DNA from: Mycolicibacterium neworleansense
Lineage (GTDB): Bacteria; Actinomycetota; Actinomycetes; Mycobacteriales; Mycobacteriaceae
DNA: 64,000 nt
Direction of reading: 5' to 3'
NCBI RefSeq assembly: GCF_001245615.1
Contig: NZ_CWKH01000003.1
Location: forward strand, 868,001-932,000
Positions within the stretch are counted from its first letter, which is position 1, and each line of letters opens with the position of its first letter. The position numbers were made by a program, and so were the translations under genes. Shown one piece after another: positions 33,309 through 42,857 of this stretch. The notes under the pieces are model-generated. The model did not search any database and was not told where the DNA came from. It worked only from the letters and a program-made list of their open reading frames with translations.

Positions 33309-35384
33309 CAGCCAGGCGTACTGGAACGCGGCTTCCTTCCACCGCTCGTACCGACCGGACAGACCGCCGTGACCGGCCACCATCTCGGTCTTGAGCAGCA
33401 CAGGATGACCGTCGGTCTTCGTATGCCGCAGAGCCGCAACCCATTTGGCCGGTTCGACGTAATAGACCCGGGTGTCGTTGAGCGAGGTCATCGCCAGGAT
33501 CGCCGGATAGTCCTGCGCCGTCACGTTCTCGTAGGGCGTATAGGACTTCATGTAGCGGTAGACCTCGGGGTCCTCCAACGGATTTCCCCACTCATCCCAT
33601 TCGGTCACCGTCAACGGCAACGATGGATCGAGGATGGTCGTCAACGCATCGACGAACGGCACCTGAGCCAGGATCCCGGCGAACAGCTCCGGCGCCATGT
33701 TGGCCACCGCGCCCATCAACAATCCGCCGGCACTGCCGCCGAGGGCCACCAGATTCTGCGGGCGGGTCACCCCGGAGTCGACGAGATGCCGTGCCGCCGC
33801 GATGAAGTCGGTGAACGTGTTGGTCTTCTCCAGCAGCTTGCCGTGCTCGTACCACGGCCGGCCCAACTCGCCGCCGCCACGCACATGGGCGATCACGAAC
33901 ACCATGCCGCGGTCCAGCAGCGACAACCGGGCGATCGAGAACCGAGGGTCCTCACACGACTCGTAGGCGCCGTAGCCGTACAGCAGCGCCGGCGCCGGGA
34001 ACTGCAGTCCGGCCCGGTGGATGATCGAAACGGGGACCCGCGTCCCATCGGAAGCGGTCGCCCAATCCCGGCGCTCCACATAGTCTTCCGGCCGGTAACC
34101 ACCCAGCACCGGTTGCTCGCGCAGCAAGGTGCGCTCACCGGTGGCCAGGTCCAGGTCGTAGATCCGTGCCGGGGTGATGAACGACGTCGCGCCGATGCGC
34201 AGCTTGGGGGTGGACCAGTTCGGGTTGCCACCCATTCCCGCGGCGGTCAGCTCAGAGTCGAAGGTCAGCTCCTCGCGCCTGCCGTACCCGTCGGCGGTCA
34301 GCGGCCACAGTGCCATCTTCGGCAATGCCTCACTGCGGTAACTGATCACCAGGAAACCGTCGAACGCGTCGACCCCGTCGAGGCGCACGTCCGACCGGTG
34401 CTCGATCACGGTGCGGAAATCGCTCGGGTCGTCGACCGGGGCGTCCACCAGCATGAAGTTCTCTGCACCATCGTTGTGCAGGATCAGGAACCGGTCCTCG
34501 CCCCCGACCACCGCGTGCTCGACGGAGTACTCCACCAGGTCCCGGCGCTCCCACACCGTGGTGAGCTCGGCGGTCGGATCGTTCGCGTCGACATAGCGGA
34601 CCTCGGTGGTGACGGCGCTGCCCGACGCGACGAACAGGTATTTGTCGCTGCGGCTGCGGCCGATCGCGACCCAGAACCGTTCGTCGGGTTCGTGATACAC
34701 CTTCTCGGCGGGCAGGCCCGATGCCAACCGGTGCCGCCACACGGTATCGGGCCGCCAGGCCTCGTCGACCGTCGTGTAGTACAGCGTGCGACTGTCGGCC
34801 GCCCAGGTGCCGCCGGCGCCGATCCCGGTGATGGTGTCGTCGTAGAGCTCGCCGGTGCGTAAATCCTTGAACTTCAAGGTGTATCGCTCGTCGCCCAAGA
34901 CATCGACGGAGTAGGCCAGGATATTGCCGTCCAGGCTCACCGTGGCCGCGCCCAGCGAGAAGTACTCGTGACCGTCGGCCTCGATGTTCTCGTCGAGCAG
35001 AACCTGCTCACCGGGAATATCGGCGTCACCGTCGAGCTCAGGCGGAGTCCAGTCGTCGGCATCGTCGATCGGGCACCGGCAGTGCACCGCGTACTGCTTG
35101 CCCTCGAAGCTGCGTGCGTAGTACCACCAGCCGGCCCGGCGCATCGGCACCGACAGATCGGTCTCCTTGGTGCGCGCCTTGATCTCGTCGAAGATCTTCT
35201 GCCGCAACGGCTCCAGGTGGGCGGTGGCGACGTCGGTGTAGGCGTTCTCGGCCTCCAGGTGCGCGATCACCTCGGGGTTGTCCTTGTCGCGCAACCATTC
35301 GTAGGGGTCGATGAACACGTCGCCGTGGTGCTCGCGGCGATGGTTGCCGCGCTTGGCGACCGGCGGCTGCACGGACTGGCTCAT
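33237..35384 (-). CDS. ptrB: Oligopeptidase B (protease II), intact
   Basis: A 715-aa S9A serine peptidase that cuts after Lys or Arg in short peptides. The N-terminal propeller (about residues 70-400) is followed by the catalytic domain with nucleophile Ser near residue 550 in ALGGSAGG, and the catalytic His in [10 protein letters not shown]. In M. tuberculosis the corresponding gene is split in two (Rv0782 and Rv0781); here it is one continuous frame. ATG 35384 overlaps the purC stop by 4 nt. The last 72 nt overlap the DoxX gene. Confidence 0.93.
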   Translation of the reverse strand: MSQSVQPPVAKRGNHRREHHGDVFIDPYEWLRDKDNPEVIAHLEAENAYTDVATAHLEPLRQKIFDEIKARTKETDLSVPMRRAGWWYYARSFEGKQYAVHCRCPIDDADDWTPPELDGDADIPGEQVLLDENIEADGHEYFSLGAATVSLDGNILAYSVDVLGDERYTLKFKDLRTGELYDDTITGIGAGGTWAADSRTLYYTTVDEAWRPDTVWRHRLASGLPAEKVYHEPDERFWVAIGRSRSDKYLFVASGSAVTTEVRYVDANDPTAELTTVWERRDLVEYSVEHAVVGGEDRFLILHNDGAENFMLVDAPVDDPSDFRTVIEHRSDVRLDGVDAFDGFLVISYRSEALPKMALWPLTADGYGRREELTFDSELTAAGMGGNPNWSTPKLRIGATSFITPARIYDLDLATGERTLLREQPVLGGYRPEDYVERRDWATASDGTRVPVSIIHRAGLQFPAPALLYGYGAYESCEDPRFSIARLSLLDRGMVFVIAHVRGGGELGRPWYEHGKLLEKTNTFTDFIAAARHLVDSGVTRPQNLVALGGSAGGLLMGAVANMAPELFAGILAQVPFVDALTTILDPSLPLTVTEWDEWGNPLEDPEVYRYMKSYTPYENVTAQDYPAILAMTSLNDTRVYYVEPAKWVAALRHTKTDGHPVLLKTEMVAGHGGLSGRYERWKEAAFQYAWLLAAADRDNYGSGQVDSLFGGPDA

Positions 35385-36268
35385 GCACCGATCCAATCGT
35401 CGAAGCGCAGGCCCGAAATCCGTTCGTAGGCCTCGATATACCGGTCGCGGGTGGCGGCCACGATCTCCTCGGGCAACGGCGGGGGCGGGGTATCACCCTT
35501 GCGGTCCCAGCCCGAGTCCGGCCCGGTCAGCCAGTTGCGGACGAACTGCTTGTCGAAGCTGTCCTGGACCACGCCCTGCCGGTAGGACTCGGCGCGCCAG
35601 TACCGCGACGAGTCCGGGGTGAAGACCTCATCGGCCAGCACCACGTTGCCGTGGTCGTCGACGCCGAACTCGAACTTGGTGTCGGCGATGATGATGCCCC
35701 GGGTCAACGCGTGGTCGGCACCTTGGATGTAGGTCTGCAGCGTGCGTTCCTTCAACTGGTTGGCCAGCTGGGGCCCGACCAGATCGATCACATGGGCGAA
35801 CGAGATGTTCTCGTCATGCTCGCCGATGTCGGCCTTGGTGGCCGGGGTGAACAGCGGCTCGTCGAACTTGCTCGCCTCGCCCAGCCCCGGCGGCAGCGGG
35901 ATACCGCACACCGAACCCGAGGCCTGGTAGTCGAGCAGGCCCGAGCCGGTCAGATAACCGCGGGCCACACATTCCACCGGCAGCATCTTCAGCTGCTTCA
36001 CCACCAGCGCACGGCCCAGCACCTCGGCGGGAATGCGTTCGTCGTCCGGCGGCCCGGCCAGATGATTGGGCGCGCTGATCAGGTCGAAGAAGAACACGCT
36101 CATCGCCGTCAGGATCCGGCCCTTGTCCGGGATCTGCGAGTCGAGGACGTAGTCGTAGGCCGAGATGCGGTCGGTCGCCACGAACAGCAGGTGCTCGTCA
36201 TCGATGCGGTACAACTCGCGGACTTTGCCGCTGGCCAGGTGCTGGTAGTCGGACAGAGCAGGGCGCAT
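35381..36268 (-). CDS. purC: SAICAR synthetase
   Basis: A 295-aa enzyme joining aspartate to CAIR in purine synthesis. The motifs [11 protein letters not shown] at the start, IADTKFEFG and [12 protein letters not shown] are characteristic. It is the larger yeast-like PurC. ATG 36268 lies 6 nt after -10 TAGGCT, hence leaderless, and the gene is co-translated with ptrB. Confidence 0.96.
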   Translation of the reverse strand: MRPALSDYQHLASGKVRELYRIDDEHLLFVATDRISAYDYVLDSQIPDKGRILTAMSVFFFDLISAPNHLAGPPDDERIPAEVLGRALVVKQLKMLPVECVARGYLTGSGLLDYQASGSVCGIPLPPGLGEASKFDEPLFTPATKADIGEHDENISFAHVIDLVGPQLANQLKERTLQTYIQGADHALTRGIIIADTKFEFGVDDHGNVVLADEVFTPDSSRYWRAESYRQGVVQDSFDKQFVRNWLTGPDSGWDRKGDTPPPPLPEEIVAATRDRYIEAYERISGLRFDDWIGA

Positions 36269-36274
36269 TGGGCC

Positions 36275-36280
36275 AGCCTA
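36275..36280 (-). promoter_or_regulatory. Leaderless -10 element (TAGGCT) for purC-ptrB
   Basis: TAGGCT, 6 nt, ATG 36268, minus strand. Confidence 0.65.
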
Positions 36281-36298
36281 TGTGTTGGGATCGGTTTC

Positions 36299-36922
36299 AT
36301 GAGATCGCGGTACCTGCCCTATGCCACCAGACCCGGCCGCTTGTTGGCGCAGTTGTTCAGCGACGTGGCCGTCATCACCTGGACCGCCGTGTGGATATTG
36401 GTCGGGTTGGCCGTGCATTCCGCGGTGGCGACCATTGCCGAAGTCGGCAGGCAGGTCCAGAACGGCGCCAACGGGGTTGCTGACAACCTGGGCTCCGCTG
36501 GTGACAGCACCGACAACGTTCCCCTGATCGGCGACACGTTGAGCAAGCCGCTGCGCGCAGCCAGCGAAGCGGCCCTCGACATCGCCGGGGCGGGCGCCAA
36601 CCTGGACAGCACGGCGAGCTGGCTGGCCTGGGTGCTGGCCCTGGCGGTGGCCGCCGCGCCGATCCTGTTCGTGATGATGCCGTGGCTGTATCTGCGGGTG
36701 CGGTTCTTCCGGCGCAAGTGGACCGCGATCACCCTGGCCTCCACGGCTGCCGGCGAACAACTGCTGGCGCTGCGGGCACTGGCCAACCGGCCGCTGGCCA
36801 AGCTGACCGCGGTGACCGATGACCCCGTTGGTGCGTGGCGCAGTCAAGATCAGCAGGCCATTCGCGGCCTGGCGGCCCTGGAGCTGCGTTCGGCCGGCAT
36901 GCGTTGGCGCCGCATCCAGTGA
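36299..36922 (+). CDS. Two-helix membrane protein (Rv0779c-like)
   Basis: A 207-aa protein with two transmembrane helices (about residues 22-45 and 110-133) that enclose an external loop of about 65 residues rich in Asn, Gly, Ser and Asp, and a cytosolic C-terminus. It fits the membrane protein Rv0779c next to purC. Function unknown. I start at ATG 36299, just after the divergent purC promoter. Its stop lies in the left arm of the inverted repeat that follows. Confidence 0.72.
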   Translation: MRSRYLPYATRPGRLLAQLFSDVAVITWTAVWILVGLAVHSAVATIAEVGRQVQNGANGVADNLGSAGDSTDNVPLIGDTLSKPLRAASEAALDIAGAGANLDSTASWLAWVLALAVAAAPILFVMMPWLYLRVRFFRRKWTAITLASTAAGEQLLALRALANRPLAKLTAVTDDPVGAWRSQDQQAIRGLAALELRSAGMRWRRIQ

Positions 36923-36974
36923 TTTGTGCACCCGGACACTCGGTGAGCGTGTGTGCGCGTGCACAAATCACTGG
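36916..36974 (+). terminator. Perfect inverted repeat (16-bp arms) overlapping the stop codon
   Basis: 36916-36931 is the exact complement of 36959-36974, with a 27-nt loop. The left arm contains the TGA of the preceding gene. No U-tract follows. Confidence 0.6.
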
Positions 36975-37014
36975 GGTGGGAACCGGTTGACGGCGCAACC
37001 GCGTCCAAACGCAT

Positions 37015-37914
37015 GTGCTTGAGGACTTTCTGCGAGACCAGGACGGGGTGATCACCTTGGCCCAAGCCAAACAGGCAGGGCTGAGCCAGCAGGCAGTGAA
37101 CCGGCGGGTCCACTCTGGACGCTGGCTGCGCTGTTCACGCGGGGTGTACTTCGCCGACGACCGCCCGTTTACCGAGGCCGCAAGGATCCGCGCCTCCGTC
37201 TGGTCACTCGGTCCGCGGGCGACTGCCAGTGGCCTGGCTGCCGCGTGGTGGCACGGCGTGACCAAGTACGCCCCCGACGATGTCGAGGTCACCGTTCCAA
37301 GGGTGAGCAACCACTCGCGGCGGCCCGGCATCCGCGCTCGCAGGCGGGACCTCGACCCACGGGACGTCATCGAACGCAGGGGCCTGCGAGTGACCGCACT
37401 ACCGCTGACCGTGGTCGAGGCCGCCGCCCGCCGAGGCGGCGGCGCCAAGCTCATGGATTCTGCCCTGCAGCGCCACACCGAACTGCGTGACCTGTGGCGG
37501 GCGCATCTGCGGAACAAGGGCCGGCACGGCTCCCCCGCCGCCCGGATATTGCTCATCGCCGCCGCCGACGGCGCGCGCTCGGCGGCCGAACGGCTGCTGA
37601 TCAAGCTGCTCAGAGAAGCCGGCCTCACCGGCTGGAAGGCCAATTACCGCCTCGGCCGGTATGTCATCGACGTGGCTTTTCCGGCTCACAGGCTGGCGAT
37701 CGAGACCGACGGTTGGGCGTTCCACAGTGATCAGGAGGATTTCCAGAAAGACCGGGTCAAGCAGAACGAAATCGCGTTGACGGGCTGGCAGGTGCTGCGG
37801 TTCACCTGGCTGGATCTGACCGAGTATCCGCAGCGGGTGATCGCCGAGGTCCGTTTCGCTATCGAGTGCCGCTCAGGCGCCGCAGCCAGCTTCCGAACGG
37901 GTGCCGCACGGTGA
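37015..37914 (+). CDS. AbiEi-like N-domain with DUF559 (Vsr-like) endonuclease fold
   Basis: A 299-aa protein. Residues about 1-60 look like the winged-helix part of AbiEi-type antitoxins (LAQAKQAGLSQQAVNRRVHSGRW, then GVYF). Residues about 195-285 are a DUF559/very-short-patch-repair-like nuclease domain: YVIDVAFPAHRLAIETDGWAFH has the D-E core, then QVLRFTW. Many actinobacteria carry such lone genes, often called type IV toxin-antitoxin AbiEi family proteins; no AbiEii partner is visible here. GTG start has no clear ribosome site. Overlaps the convergent DUF1707 gene by 56 nt. Confidence 0.7.
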   Translation: MLEDFLRDQDGVITLAQAKQAGLSQQAVNRRVHSGRWLRCSRGVYFADDRPFTEAARIRASVWSLGPRATASGLAAAWWHGVTKYAPDDVEVTVPRVSNHSRRPGIRARRRDLDPRDVIERRGLRVTALPLTVVEAAARRGGGAKLMDSALQRHTELRDLWRAHLRNKGRHGSPAARILLIAAADGARSAAERLLIKLLREAGLTGWKANYRLGRYVIDVAFPAHRLAIETDGWAFHSDQEDFQKDRVKQNEIALTGWQVLRFTWLDLTEYPQRVIAEVRFAIECRSGAAASFRTGAAR

Positions 37915-38437
37915 CCGACCCCATCCGCACGCGGCCGCGCACGATGAGGTGCAGTTGATCTGAGGGCGGGCTGCTGCGCACCTTGACCGTGGCGCTGCCT
38001 GCGACAGCGTTGACGCCGTTGACATCTGCGGTCGCCGATGCGGGCACGATCAGCTCGGTCGAGCTGCAGTAATCGTCGAGGAGGACTTCGACTACCGGCC
38101 CAGGCAGTACCGCCGAGGTGAAGTCCAGCGTGGTGCTGCACATCCGGCTTTTCACATGCAGGGCGGGGGCCACCCGCCATTGCCCGCGCCGCACGATCGA
38201 CGACATCCAGCCACGCAGCTCCTCGGGCGGAAGCTGTGCCGCCGGCAGCGTCATCGGCAGGTCCGCCACGACCGCTGACAGTTCGCCACGGGTGCGCGCG
38301 GCCAGTGCCGCGTCGTAGCGCTCGCTGAATTCGTCGAGCGTGATCATGCCCTCGGCTACCGCGCGTTCGAGCAGGTGCCCCACCTTCGCGCGTTCGGCGT
38401 CTGAGACTCGGAGATGGTCATGTTGGCCTGAGTCCAT
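37859..38437 (-). CDS. DUF1707 domain protein
   Basis: A 192-aa protein with an N-terminal DUF1707 domain (about residues 8-62: LRVSDAERAKVGHLLERAVAEGMITLDEF and ERYDAALAARTRGEL), a motif thought to bind DNA or act as a small signalling module, and a C-terminal DUF1707-linked beta region (GVNAVAGSATVKVR). It has no membrane helix. -10 TAACCT with a 6-nt gap to ATG 38437 makes it leaderless, and that -10 begins with the stop codon of cyp126. Confidence 0.78.
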   Translation of the reverse strand: MDSGQHDHLRVSDAERAKVGHLLERAVAEGMITLDEFSERYDAALAARTRGELSAVVADLPMTLPAAQLPPEELRGWMSSIVRRGQWRVAPALHVKSRMCSTTLDFTSAVLPGPVVEVLLDDYCSSTELIVPASATADVNGVNAVAGSATVKVRSSPPSDQLHLIVRGRVRMGSVTVRHPFGSWLRRLSGTR

Positions 38438-38443
38438 GTCCCG

Positions 38444-38449
38444 AGGTTA
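38444..38449 (-). promoter_or_regulatory. Leaderless -10 element (TAACCT); contains the cyp126 stop codon
   Basis: The minus-strand TAA at 38449-38447 ends cyp126 and is also the first half of the -10 of the DUF1707 gene (6 nt before ATG 38437). Confidence 0.6.
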
Positions 38450-39667
38450 GGCGAACTCGACGACCATGTGCCGGATGCCGGTGTGCCGGTTGCTGCGGGT
38501 CCATTCGACGGGCTTGACCAGCTGAGCCGACGAAAACCGGGACAGCAGTTCCTCGTACAGCACCCGCAACTCCAGCCGGGCCAGATTGGCGCCCAGGCAG
38601 TAGTGGATGCCGTAGCCGAAACCCAAGTGCGGGTTGGGCTTACGGGTGATGTCGAAGGTGTCGGCATCGGAGAACACCAGTGAGTCCCGGTTCGCCGACC
38701 CTTCCCAGACCTGGACCTTCTGGCCGGGCTCGATGTCGCAGCCGCCCAATGTCACCGCTCGGGTCGCCGTGCGGCGTTTGGACGGTGACGGCGAGGTCCA
38801 GCGCACCATCTCCTCGATCGCGGTGGGCAGTTCGGTGAGATCCTCACGCAACAACGCCATCTGTGAAGGGTTTTCGATCAGGGCCAGCAGCCCGCCCGCC
38901 ACGGCGTTGCGCGTGGTCTCGGCACCGGCGCTGAACAGCAGGCTGAAGAACAGGTACAGCTCCACTTCAGAGAGGGGAAGCAGCGAGTCGTCCAGCTTTG
39001 CGTTGGCCACGACCGAGAGCATGTCGTCAGTCGGCTCGGCCCGTTTCTCCGCGATCAACTCGGACCCGTAGGTGTACATCCGCGAGCCGGCCTCCTCGGC
39101 CGACAACTGTGCCATGGCCGCCGACCGCGAGCCGCCGAAGTCGAACTGCGGCTCGATCGCCTGGAACAGCCAATGCCGTTCGGATTCAGGCACTCCCAGC
39201 AGGATGCAGATCATCTGCATCGGCAGCTCGGCGGCCACGTCGACCAGGAAATCAAACCCCACACCGGGCTCAATCCCGTCGAGCAACCGGCGGGTGCGGG
39301 CGCGCAGATCGTCTTCGACCCGCCGGATCATCCGCGGGGTGAGCCCGGAGCTGACCAGTCGACGGATCTCGGCATGTCGCGGGTCGTCCATCATGTTGAG
39401 CACCTGCCCGGCGATGGACAGGTCCTGCAGCAGGGTGCCTCCGTAGGGCCGATCTCCGCCGGTCACCGACGAATAGGTCTCCGCATCACGCAGTACCGCA
39501 AGGGTTTCGGCGTGGGTGGCCACCGACCAGAAGCCTTCGGCGTCCGGTGTGTGTTCCGTCGGCGGATGCCAGTACACCGGGGCTTCGCGGCGGTGCGCGG
39601 CGAACAACTCGTGCGGGAATCCGGCAGCGAAGTTGTCCAGATCGGTGAGGTCGGCCGCCAAACTCAC
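38447..39667 (-). CDS. cyp126: Cytochrome P450 CYP126
   Basis: A 406-aa soluble P450. The heme ligand is Cys357 in [17 protein letters not shown], the I-helix oxygen site is [13 protein letters not shown] and the ExxR is in [10 protein letters not shown] and onwards. It corresponds to Rv0778 (CYP126A1) by its place beside purB. Natural substrate unknown; reported ligands are aromatic. The GTG start overlaps the purB stop by 4 nt (GTGA), an unusual coupling of a P450 with a purine gene. No ferredoxin gene is adjacent. Confidence 0.9.
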   Translation of the reverse strand: MSLAADLTDLDNFAAGFPHELFAAHRREAPVYWHPPTEHTPDAEGFWSVATHAETLAVLRDAETYSSVTGGDRPYGGTLLQDLSIAGQVLNMMDDPRHAEIRRLVSSGLTPRMIRRVEDDLRARTRRLLDGIEPGVGFDFLVDVAAELPMQMICILLGVPESERHWLFQAIEPQFDFGGSRSAAMAQLSAEEAGSRMYTYGSELIAEKRAEPTDDMLSVVANAKLDDSLLPLSEVELYLFFSLLFSAGAETTRNAVAGGLLALIENPSQMALLREDLTELPTAIEEMVRWTSPSPSKRRTATRAVTLGGCDIEPGQKVQVWEGSANRDSLVFSDADTFDITRKPNPHLGFGYGIHYCLGANLARLELRVLYEELLSRFSSAQLVKPVEWTRSNRHTGIRHMVVEFA

Positions 39668-41082
39668 AAGATGGCGCCCGAGGTGTACTTGGCGGCTTCC
39701 GGGTAGCGGCTGACGAGTTCGTCGACGGCGGCGACGACTCCGTCGACCTGCGCGCCGGCGGCGCCGGTGAATGCCTGCTTGTCGGCCAGCGCGGCTTCCA
39801 GGGCGGCCCGGTCCAGTGGCAGCCGCGGGTCGGCGGCGAGCCGGTCGAGCAGGTCGGGCTCCATCCCGCGCTCACGCATGTCCAGTGCGACGGCGACAGC
39901 GTGTTCCTTGATGACCTCGTGCGCGGTTTCCCGGCCGACCCCGGCCCGCACCGCGGCGATCAGGATGCGAGTGGTGGCCAGGAACGGCAGGTAGCGGTCC
40001 AGTTCGCGCTGGATGACGGCCGGGTAAGCGCCGAACTCGTCGAGCACGGTCAGGATGGTCTCGGTCTGCCCGTCGAGGGCGAAGAACCCGTCGGGCAGGG
40101 CGACGCGGCGCACCACCGAACAGAACACGTCGCCCTCGTTCCACTGCGCCCCGGCCAGTTCGGCGGCCATCGAGGCATAGCCGCGCAGCACCACCTGCAG
40201 GCCGTTGACCCGCTCGCAGGAACGGGTGTTCATCTTGTGCGGCATGGCCGAGGAGCCGACCTGACCGGGCGCGAAGCCCTCGGTGACCAGTTCGTGGCCG
40301 GCCATCAGCCGGATGGTGTGTGCCAGCGAGGACGGCCCGGCGCCCACCTGCACCAGTGCGGAGAGCACGTCGTGGTCCAGCGAGCGCGGGTAGACCTGCC
40401 CGACACTGGTGAAAACTTCTGTGAATCCCAGGAATTGGGCGACCCGACGCTCCAGCTCGGCGAGCTTGGCGGTGTCTCCGTCGAACAGGTCGAGCATGTC
40501 CTGGGCCGTGCCCATGGGGCCCTTGATGCCGCGCAGCGGGTAGCGGTCGATCAGCTCACGCAGCCGGGTCAGGGCCACCAGGCTTTCTTCGGCTGCCGAG
40601 GCGAACCGCTTGCCCAGCGTGGTGGCCTGGGCGGCAACGTTGTGCGACCGGCCGGCCATCACCACGTCGCGGTAGACGACGGAACGCTCGGCCAGCCGGG
40701 CCACCACCGCGACCCCGTGGGCGAACACCAGCTCGAGGGAGCGGCGGATCTGCAGCTGCTCGACGTTCTCGGTGAGGTCGCGGCTGGTCATGCCCTTGTG
40801 GATGTGCTCGTGGCCGGCCAGCGCGTTGAATTCTTCGATGCGCGCCTTGACGTCGTGGCGGGTGACGCGTTCGCGCGCGGCGATCGACGGCAGGTCCACG
40901 TTCTCCAGGACGCGCTCGTAGTCGTCGACGACGCCGTCTGGCACGGGCACGCCCAGCTCAGCCTGTGCCCGCAGCACGGCGAGCCAGAGTCGGCGTTCGG
41001 CGACGATCTTGGCCTCCGGCGACCAGATCGCGACCATTTCGTCGCTGGCGTAGCGGTTGGCCAGAACATTCGGGATCGTCAC
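39664..41082 (-). CDS. purB: Adenylosuccinate lyase
   Basis: A 472-aa fumarase/aspartase-family enzyme acting twice, on SAICAR and on adenylosuccinate. The signature [10 protein letters not shown] is present, as are [10 protein letters not shown] and [13 protein letters not shown] start at GTG 41082, giving [12 protein letters not shown] as in related genes and a length equal to the M. tuberculosis protein; the -10 TAAGCT lies 8 nt upstream, so mRNA is leaderless. A GTG 6 nt earlier is the only close alternative. Confidence 0.96.
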   Translation of the reverse strand: MTIPNVLANRYASDEMVAIWSPEAKIVAERRLWLAVLRAQAELGVPVPDGVVDDYERVLENVDLPSIAARERVTRHDVKARIEEFNALAGHEHIHKGMTSRDLTENVEQLQIRRSLELVFAHGVAVVARLAERSVVYRDVVMAGRSHNVAAQATTLGKRFASAAEESLVALTRLRELIDRYPLRGIKGPMGTAQDMLDLFDGDTAKLAELERRVAQFLGFTEVFTSVGQVYPRSLDHDVLSALVQVGAGPSSLAHTIRLMAGHELVTEGFAPGQVGSSAMPHKMNTRSCERVNGLQVVLRGYASMAAELAGAQWNEGDVFCSVVRRVALPDGFFALDGQTETILTVLDEFGAYPAVIQRELDRYLPFLATTRILIAAVRAGVGRETAHEVIKEHAVAVALDMRERGMEPDLLDRLAADPRLPLDRAALEAALADKQAFTGAAGAQVDGVVAAVDELVSRYPEAAKYTSGAIL

Positions 41083-41090
41083 GAACACAC

Positions 41091-41096
41091 AGCTTA
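41091..41096 (-). promoter_or_regulatory. Leaderless -10 element (TAAGCT) for purB-cyp126
   Basis: TAAGCT, 8 nt, GTG 41082, minus strand. It is 36 bp from the relZ start on the other strand. Confidence 0.65.
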
Positions 41097-41132
41097 CGGC
41101 CCGCGCCGGGGTACCAATGAGACAGTGGACGG

Positions 41133-42857
41133 ATGTACTTCGTCGGACTCGACCTCGCGTGGGGCGAGAAGAACCAGACGGGTGTGGCCGCGATCGACTC
41201 CGGTGGGCGGGTGCTCCACGTCGGGGTGGCGCAGGACGACGACGAAATCGCGGCGACCATAGAGCCGTACGTCAGCGGCGACTGCCTGGTCGCCATCGAC
41301 GCGCCCCTCATCGTGGAGAACTCGACGGGCCACCGGCCGTGCGAGCGGGATCTCAACCGCGACTTCCAGCGGTTCGACGCCGGGGCGCGGCCGGCCTTCA
41401 CCGAGCGTCCGGAGTTCAAGCATCCGCGTGGCGCGCGGATCGCGTCGGCGCTGGGCCTGGACATGGATCCGTCATCGGCGTCGAACCGGCGGGCGATCGA
41501 GGTCTACCCGCACCCGGCGAGCATCGTGCTGTTCGGCTTGGACAAGACGCTCAAGTACAAGCGCGGTACCTTCGGCGACCGGCAGCGCGAACTGCTGAAG
41601 CTGATGACGTTCATCGAGGAACTCGACACCGCTACGCCTCGGCTGCGGGCGAACCGCAATGTCAACTGGGTGGAGCTGCGTCGGCGGATCGAGGCCGCCA
41701 CCCGGCCCGGGCAGCTGGACCGCGACGAGGATCCCGTCGACGCGCTGCTGTGCGCCTACATCGCGTTGTACTGGTACCACCGGCCCGAGGACGTGACGAT
41801 CTACGGCGACTTCGCCTCGGGCTACATCGTGACCCCGTCGCTGCCCGCGGACCGGCTTCCCCGGCCGCGTCCCGCACCGGTGCGCCAGGCCGCACCTTCC
41901 AAGGCGGTCGCCGAGTACGCGGCCCGGCGCCCCGACCTGGTGGCCGCCACCGAGCAGTACCTCAAGCTGGTCACCGGACTGCTCGATGAGGCCGGCATCA
42001 ACTACCTGAGCATCACGGCCCGCACCAAGAGCGTCGATTCGTTCGCCATGAAGGCCAATCGCCGGGCTGTCGACGGCACGCCGATGTACAGCGACCCGCT
42101 GGTGGAGATCACCGATCAGGTGGGCTTGCGGGTCATCACCTATCTGCGTGAGGACGTCGACGCGGTGGCCAACCTGCTGGCCGAGGAGATGCGGCTGCTC
42201 GACGACCAGGACATGGGTCTGCAGACCGCCCGTCAGGGCCGGTGGGGGTACGCGAGCCGGCATCTGTTGTTCGGGGTCGAGGGCGAGCAGTATCCGGCGT
42301 CCATCCAGGTGCGCACCGTCTTGCAGCACGCATGGGCCGAGTTCGAGCACGACGTGCGGTACAAGGGCTCGATACCGGCTGAGCATGTGAGCGAGCTGGA
42401 CCGCCGCTTCACCTTGGCCGCCGGCCTGCTGGAATTGGCCGACCGTGAGTTCACCGAGATCCGGGAACGGTTGCGGCAGACCATGACCGACGAAGGGGAG
42501 GTAGAACCCCCGGGGTTCGCCAGGGACGCGCGCATCCCCACCCCGGTGCTGGCCACCTATCTGGGCAACCGCTTCCCCGACGCCGGCTGGTCACGCACGG
42601 ACCACTACGGCTGGATCTCGGGTTTGCTGCTCGAACTCGGCATCACCTCACTGGATGCGCTGACGGGCGTGCTGGATTCGGTGGACACCGATGAGATCAA
42701 CCGGCTGATGGATTACCGGTACCCGCCGGGTGCGGTGCGCCGCCTCGATGACGCGTTGCTGGCCGTGTTCGGTGACCGCTACATCGGGCTGGACGGCAAT
42801 GCACACCGGATCCCGTTGCTGCAGAACCGGATCGAAAAGCTGCGTAAAGAGCTCTAG
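41133..42857 (+). CDS. relZ: RelZ: RNase HII-like (DUF429) plus (p)ppGpp synthetase fusion
   Basis: A 574-aa two-domain protein. Residues about 1-235 form a DUF429 domain (FVGLDLAWGEKNQTGVA, then VAIDAPL), which in the M. smegmatis homologue MS_RHII-RSD has RNase HII activity against RNA-DNA hybrids. Residues about 275-440 form a RelA/SpoT synthetase domain: ARTKSVDSFAMKANRR, ITDQVGLRVITYL, and IQVRTVLQHAWAEFEHD with the catalytic Glu. A C-terminal helical region follows. Such an enzyme makes pppGpp/ppGpp or pGpp and clears R-loops, linking stringent response to replication stress. M. tuberculosis keeps only the DUF429 part (Rv0776c). Shares CTAG stop bases with the convergent permease. Confidence 0.92.
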   Translation: MYFVGLDLAWGEKNQTGVAAIDSGGRVLHVGVAQDDDEIAATIEPYVSGDCLVAIDAPLIVENSTGHRPCERDLNRDFQRFDAGARPAFTERPEFKHPRGARIASALGLDMDPSSASNRRAIEVYPHPASIVLFGLDKTLKYKRGTFGDRQRELLKLMTFIEELDTATPRLRANRNVNWVELRRRIEAATRPGQLDRDEDPVDALLCAYIALYWYHRPEDVTIYGDFASGYIVTPSLPADRLPRPRPAPVRQAAPSKAVAEYAARRPDLVAATEQYLKLVTGLLDEAGINYLSITARTKSVDSFAMKANRRAVDGTPMYSDPLVEITDQVGLRVITYLREDVDAVANLLAEEMRLLDDQDMGLQTARQGRWGYASRHLLFGVEGEQYPASIQVRTVLQHAWAEFEHDVRYKGSIPAEHVSELDRRFTLAAGLLELADREFTEIRERLRQTMTDEGEVEPPGFARDARIPTPVLATYLGNRFPDAGWSRTDHYGWISGLLLELGITSLDALTGVLDSVDTDEINRLMDYRYPPGAVRRLDDALLAVFGDRYIGLDGNAHRIPLLQNRIEKLRKEL

